Source of the DNA: Roseiflexaceae bacterium
GTDB lineage: Bacteria; Chloroflexota; Chloroflexia; Chloroflexales; Roseiflexaceae
Reading direction: 5' to 3'
DNA length: 6,938 bases
Assembly (NCBI GenBank): GCA_014381165.1
Contig: JACMIM010000652.1
Span: 1-6,938 of the forward strand
In this document: piece after piece, positions 5,669 to 6,938 of the stretch
How the letters are laid out: the number at the start of each line of letters is the position of its first letter
Numbering within the stretch: the stretch's first letter is position 1
The notes under the pieces: model-generated
Told to the model about the DNA's origin: nothing
What the model saw: the letters and a program-made list of their open reading frames with translations, nothing else
Database searches by the model: none
Translations under genes and position numbers: made by a program

Positions 5669-6938
5669 TCAGCGCCGCGCATCCTGCGCTGCCAGCGGCA
5701 GCCACAGCGCGAGTTCTAGCTGAAAGCGCGGCGTGGTGCAGCGGTTCAGGTCGCCAGAAAGCGCGTAGGGGCAGCCGGCGTGCTGGATCAGCAGCCGCAC
5801 CAGCTCGCGGTTGCGCGCCGTCTCGATTGGGATCAGCGCGGCGGGCGGGTAGAAGCCATAAAATGTGTTGTTGTAGTAGCCGCTCATCTCGGCGGTATAG
5901 GCGAAAATACGATGCTGGCCATAGGCCCAGTCGGCGAAATCGCCATTCGTGCCATACAGATCGCTGGCCTGCTGGGCCACATAGCCGTTCGAGCTAGCCA
6001 TGAGCCGCCCTAGCGCCGCCAGCGCCGCCGCATCCTCGGCCGGCATGTCTGGCGGGGCGTCCTCGGCGGTGTAACCGTAGGGCCACAGCAACAGTTCGCC
6101 GTAGGTATGGAAGCTCATGGCCACCGTGATCTGCTGCACGCCCGCGATCACGCGGCTGTTGACAAAACGCTCGAGCGCGGCGACCTCTGGCGCACTGGCC
6201 GGTGCCGTGCCACGGTAAACGAGGCTACACGGATCGCCGGACGAGAACGTATCGCGGGCCGAGTACTCCGCGCCCCAGCGGTAGCTGTGGTTGCGGTTGG
6301 GGTCGGTGCCGTTGCCATTGCCCCCGTCGCCAAGGTCGAAGGCGCAGCCGCTGGGCTGGCGATTCTTGCGCCAGTATTTGTATGTGCCGCCGGCGATATC
6401 GTATGCGCCGCCATCCGGGTTCAGGTCGAACACCAACCAGATTTCGCGGCTGTCGAGCAATGCGTCGAGCGCGGCACGCTCCGGTTGGCCGTAGCCGTCG
6501 GCCAGCATGTGTAGAATGTCCAGCAGCATCTCGACCGTCAGATGCTCGCGGGCGTGGTAGTGGCCGACAAACAGCACCTCCGGCTCGTCCTCGTCCTGGG
6601 CCACGTTGTCGCTCAACTTGGCCGCCAGCAGATCATTGCGCTCGTAGGAGCTGCCAATGCTGAACAGCGAAACGATCTGTGGGTGAGCGCTGGCCACCGC
6701 AGTAACCTCGGCGACCATCTGCTTGTAGGTGTGATAGGCCGGGTCGACCGCGACGCGCGGCGTGGCTAGCGGCGCGACGCGAAAGCCTTGTGCCCGCAGT
6801 TGCGCCACGGTTGCTGGATTGGCGCGGATATCGACAAAGCCGCGCCCGCTGCCCTCGATCTGTGCCCCAGCGCGGGCGAGCGCCGCCGAGCGCGCCCCGG
6901 CGACCCGGTAGCGCTGCGTGCCGCCGCCATCATCGGCA
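5669..6938 (-). CDS. M14-family zinc carboxypeptidase, 5' end beyond right edge
   Basis: The frame is open through the right edge with no start codon needed at the GTG at 6808, so about 422 codons of a longer gene are seen. Numbered from that GTG, the peptidase signature is complete: zinc ligands H85 and E88 (GHYHAREHLTVE) and H234 (SFHTYGELLLWPYGY), substrate-binding NR (149-150, WRKNRQP) and NRN (171-173, GTDPNRNHSYRWG), NPDGG (130-134), and catalytic E307 (YTAEMSGYY). It removes C-terminal residues from peptides; such bacterial enzymes are normally exported, and the 43 visible upstream residues (to ADDGGGTQRYRV...) look like a propeptide. Specificity cannot be set. A Gly/Cys-rich loop (SGCAFDLGDGGNGNG) and a C-terminal Cys-bearing segment suggest disulfides. 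The stop lies 28 bp from the target duplication of the adjacent MITE. Confidence 0.9.
   Translation of the reverse strand, partial: ADDGGGTQRYRVAGARSAALARAGAQIEGSGRGFVDIRANPATVAQLRAQGFRVAPLATPRVAVDPAYHTYKQMVAEVTAVASAHPQIVSLFSIGSSYERNDLLAAKLSDNVAQDEDEPEVLFVGHYHAREHLTVEMLLDILHMLADGYGQPERAALDALLDSREIWLVFDLNPDGGAYDIAGGTYKYWRKNRQPSGCAFDLGDGGNGNGTDPNRNHSYRWGAEYSARDTFSSGDPCSLVYRGTAPASAPEVAALERFVNSRVIAGVQQITVAMSFHTYGELLLWPYGYTAEDAPPDMPAEDAAALAALGRLMASSNGYVAQQASDLYGTNGDFADWAYGQHRIFAYTAEMSGYYNNTFYGFYPPAALIPIETARNRELVRLLIQHAGCPYALSGDLNRCTTPRFQLELALWLPLAAQDARR

Noticed and set aside
5469..5705. 78-aa minus-strand open frame across the MITE (MAAAGSAGCAAL...)
   Set aside because: It crosses the MITE and the end of the carboxypeptidase gene, with no ribosome site or domain pattern.

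Overview
The window is about 60% GC bacterial DNA. Almost every gene lies on the minus strand. It holds ordinary metabolic and peptidase genes separated by small accessory modules: an insertion sequence, a recombinase end, a toxin-antitoxin pair and a MITE-like element. An F420-type luciferase-like oxidoreductase, an M14 carboxypeptidase with a Cys/Gly-rich loop, and GC-rich palindromic intergenic repeats together suggest a filamentous Chloroflexota (Chloroflexia-like) genome. This is inference from gene style, since no rRNA or other marker is present; an actinobacterium cannot be excluded.

Left part (1-1566): the 5' end of a tyrosine-recombinase-like gene runs off the left edge. It starts at a GTG and is preceded by an extended -10 promoter and a 9-bp direct repeat. 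Next to it is an IS5-family insertion sequence whose transposase is split over two frames at an A7 run. The IS lies exactly at the 3' end of a small exported protein gene of unknown function. A 289-bp gap (1567-1855) follows, rich in short palindromes.

Middle part (1856-2585): a two-gene operon encodes a ribbon-helix-helix-like small protein followed, with an 11-bp overlap, by a retropepsin-like (clan AA) aspartic protease. The layout copies a toxin-antitoxin operon but the second gene is a protease. I consider this the most promising candidate for a little-described system here.

Right-middle part (2688-5463): an LLM-class flavin/F420 oxidoreductase and an M20 metallopeptidase are closely spaced and probably co-transcribed. 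Upstream of them is an RHH antitoxin/MazF-like toxin pair, with a 4-bp ATGA overlap, a good promoter (TTGACA-17-TAAACT) and operator-like dyads. The toxin ends only 45 bp before the M20 gene, so the TA promoter may also read into the peptidase and oxidoreductase.

Right end (5474-6938): a 162-bp non-coding foldback element has 17-bp imperfect terminal inverted repeats, a perfect 5-bp target duplication (TCAAT) and an internal 18-bp-stem hairpin, and is best read as a MITE. It separates the TA promoter from the 3' end of an M14 zinc carboxypeptidase gene whose start lies beyond the right edge.
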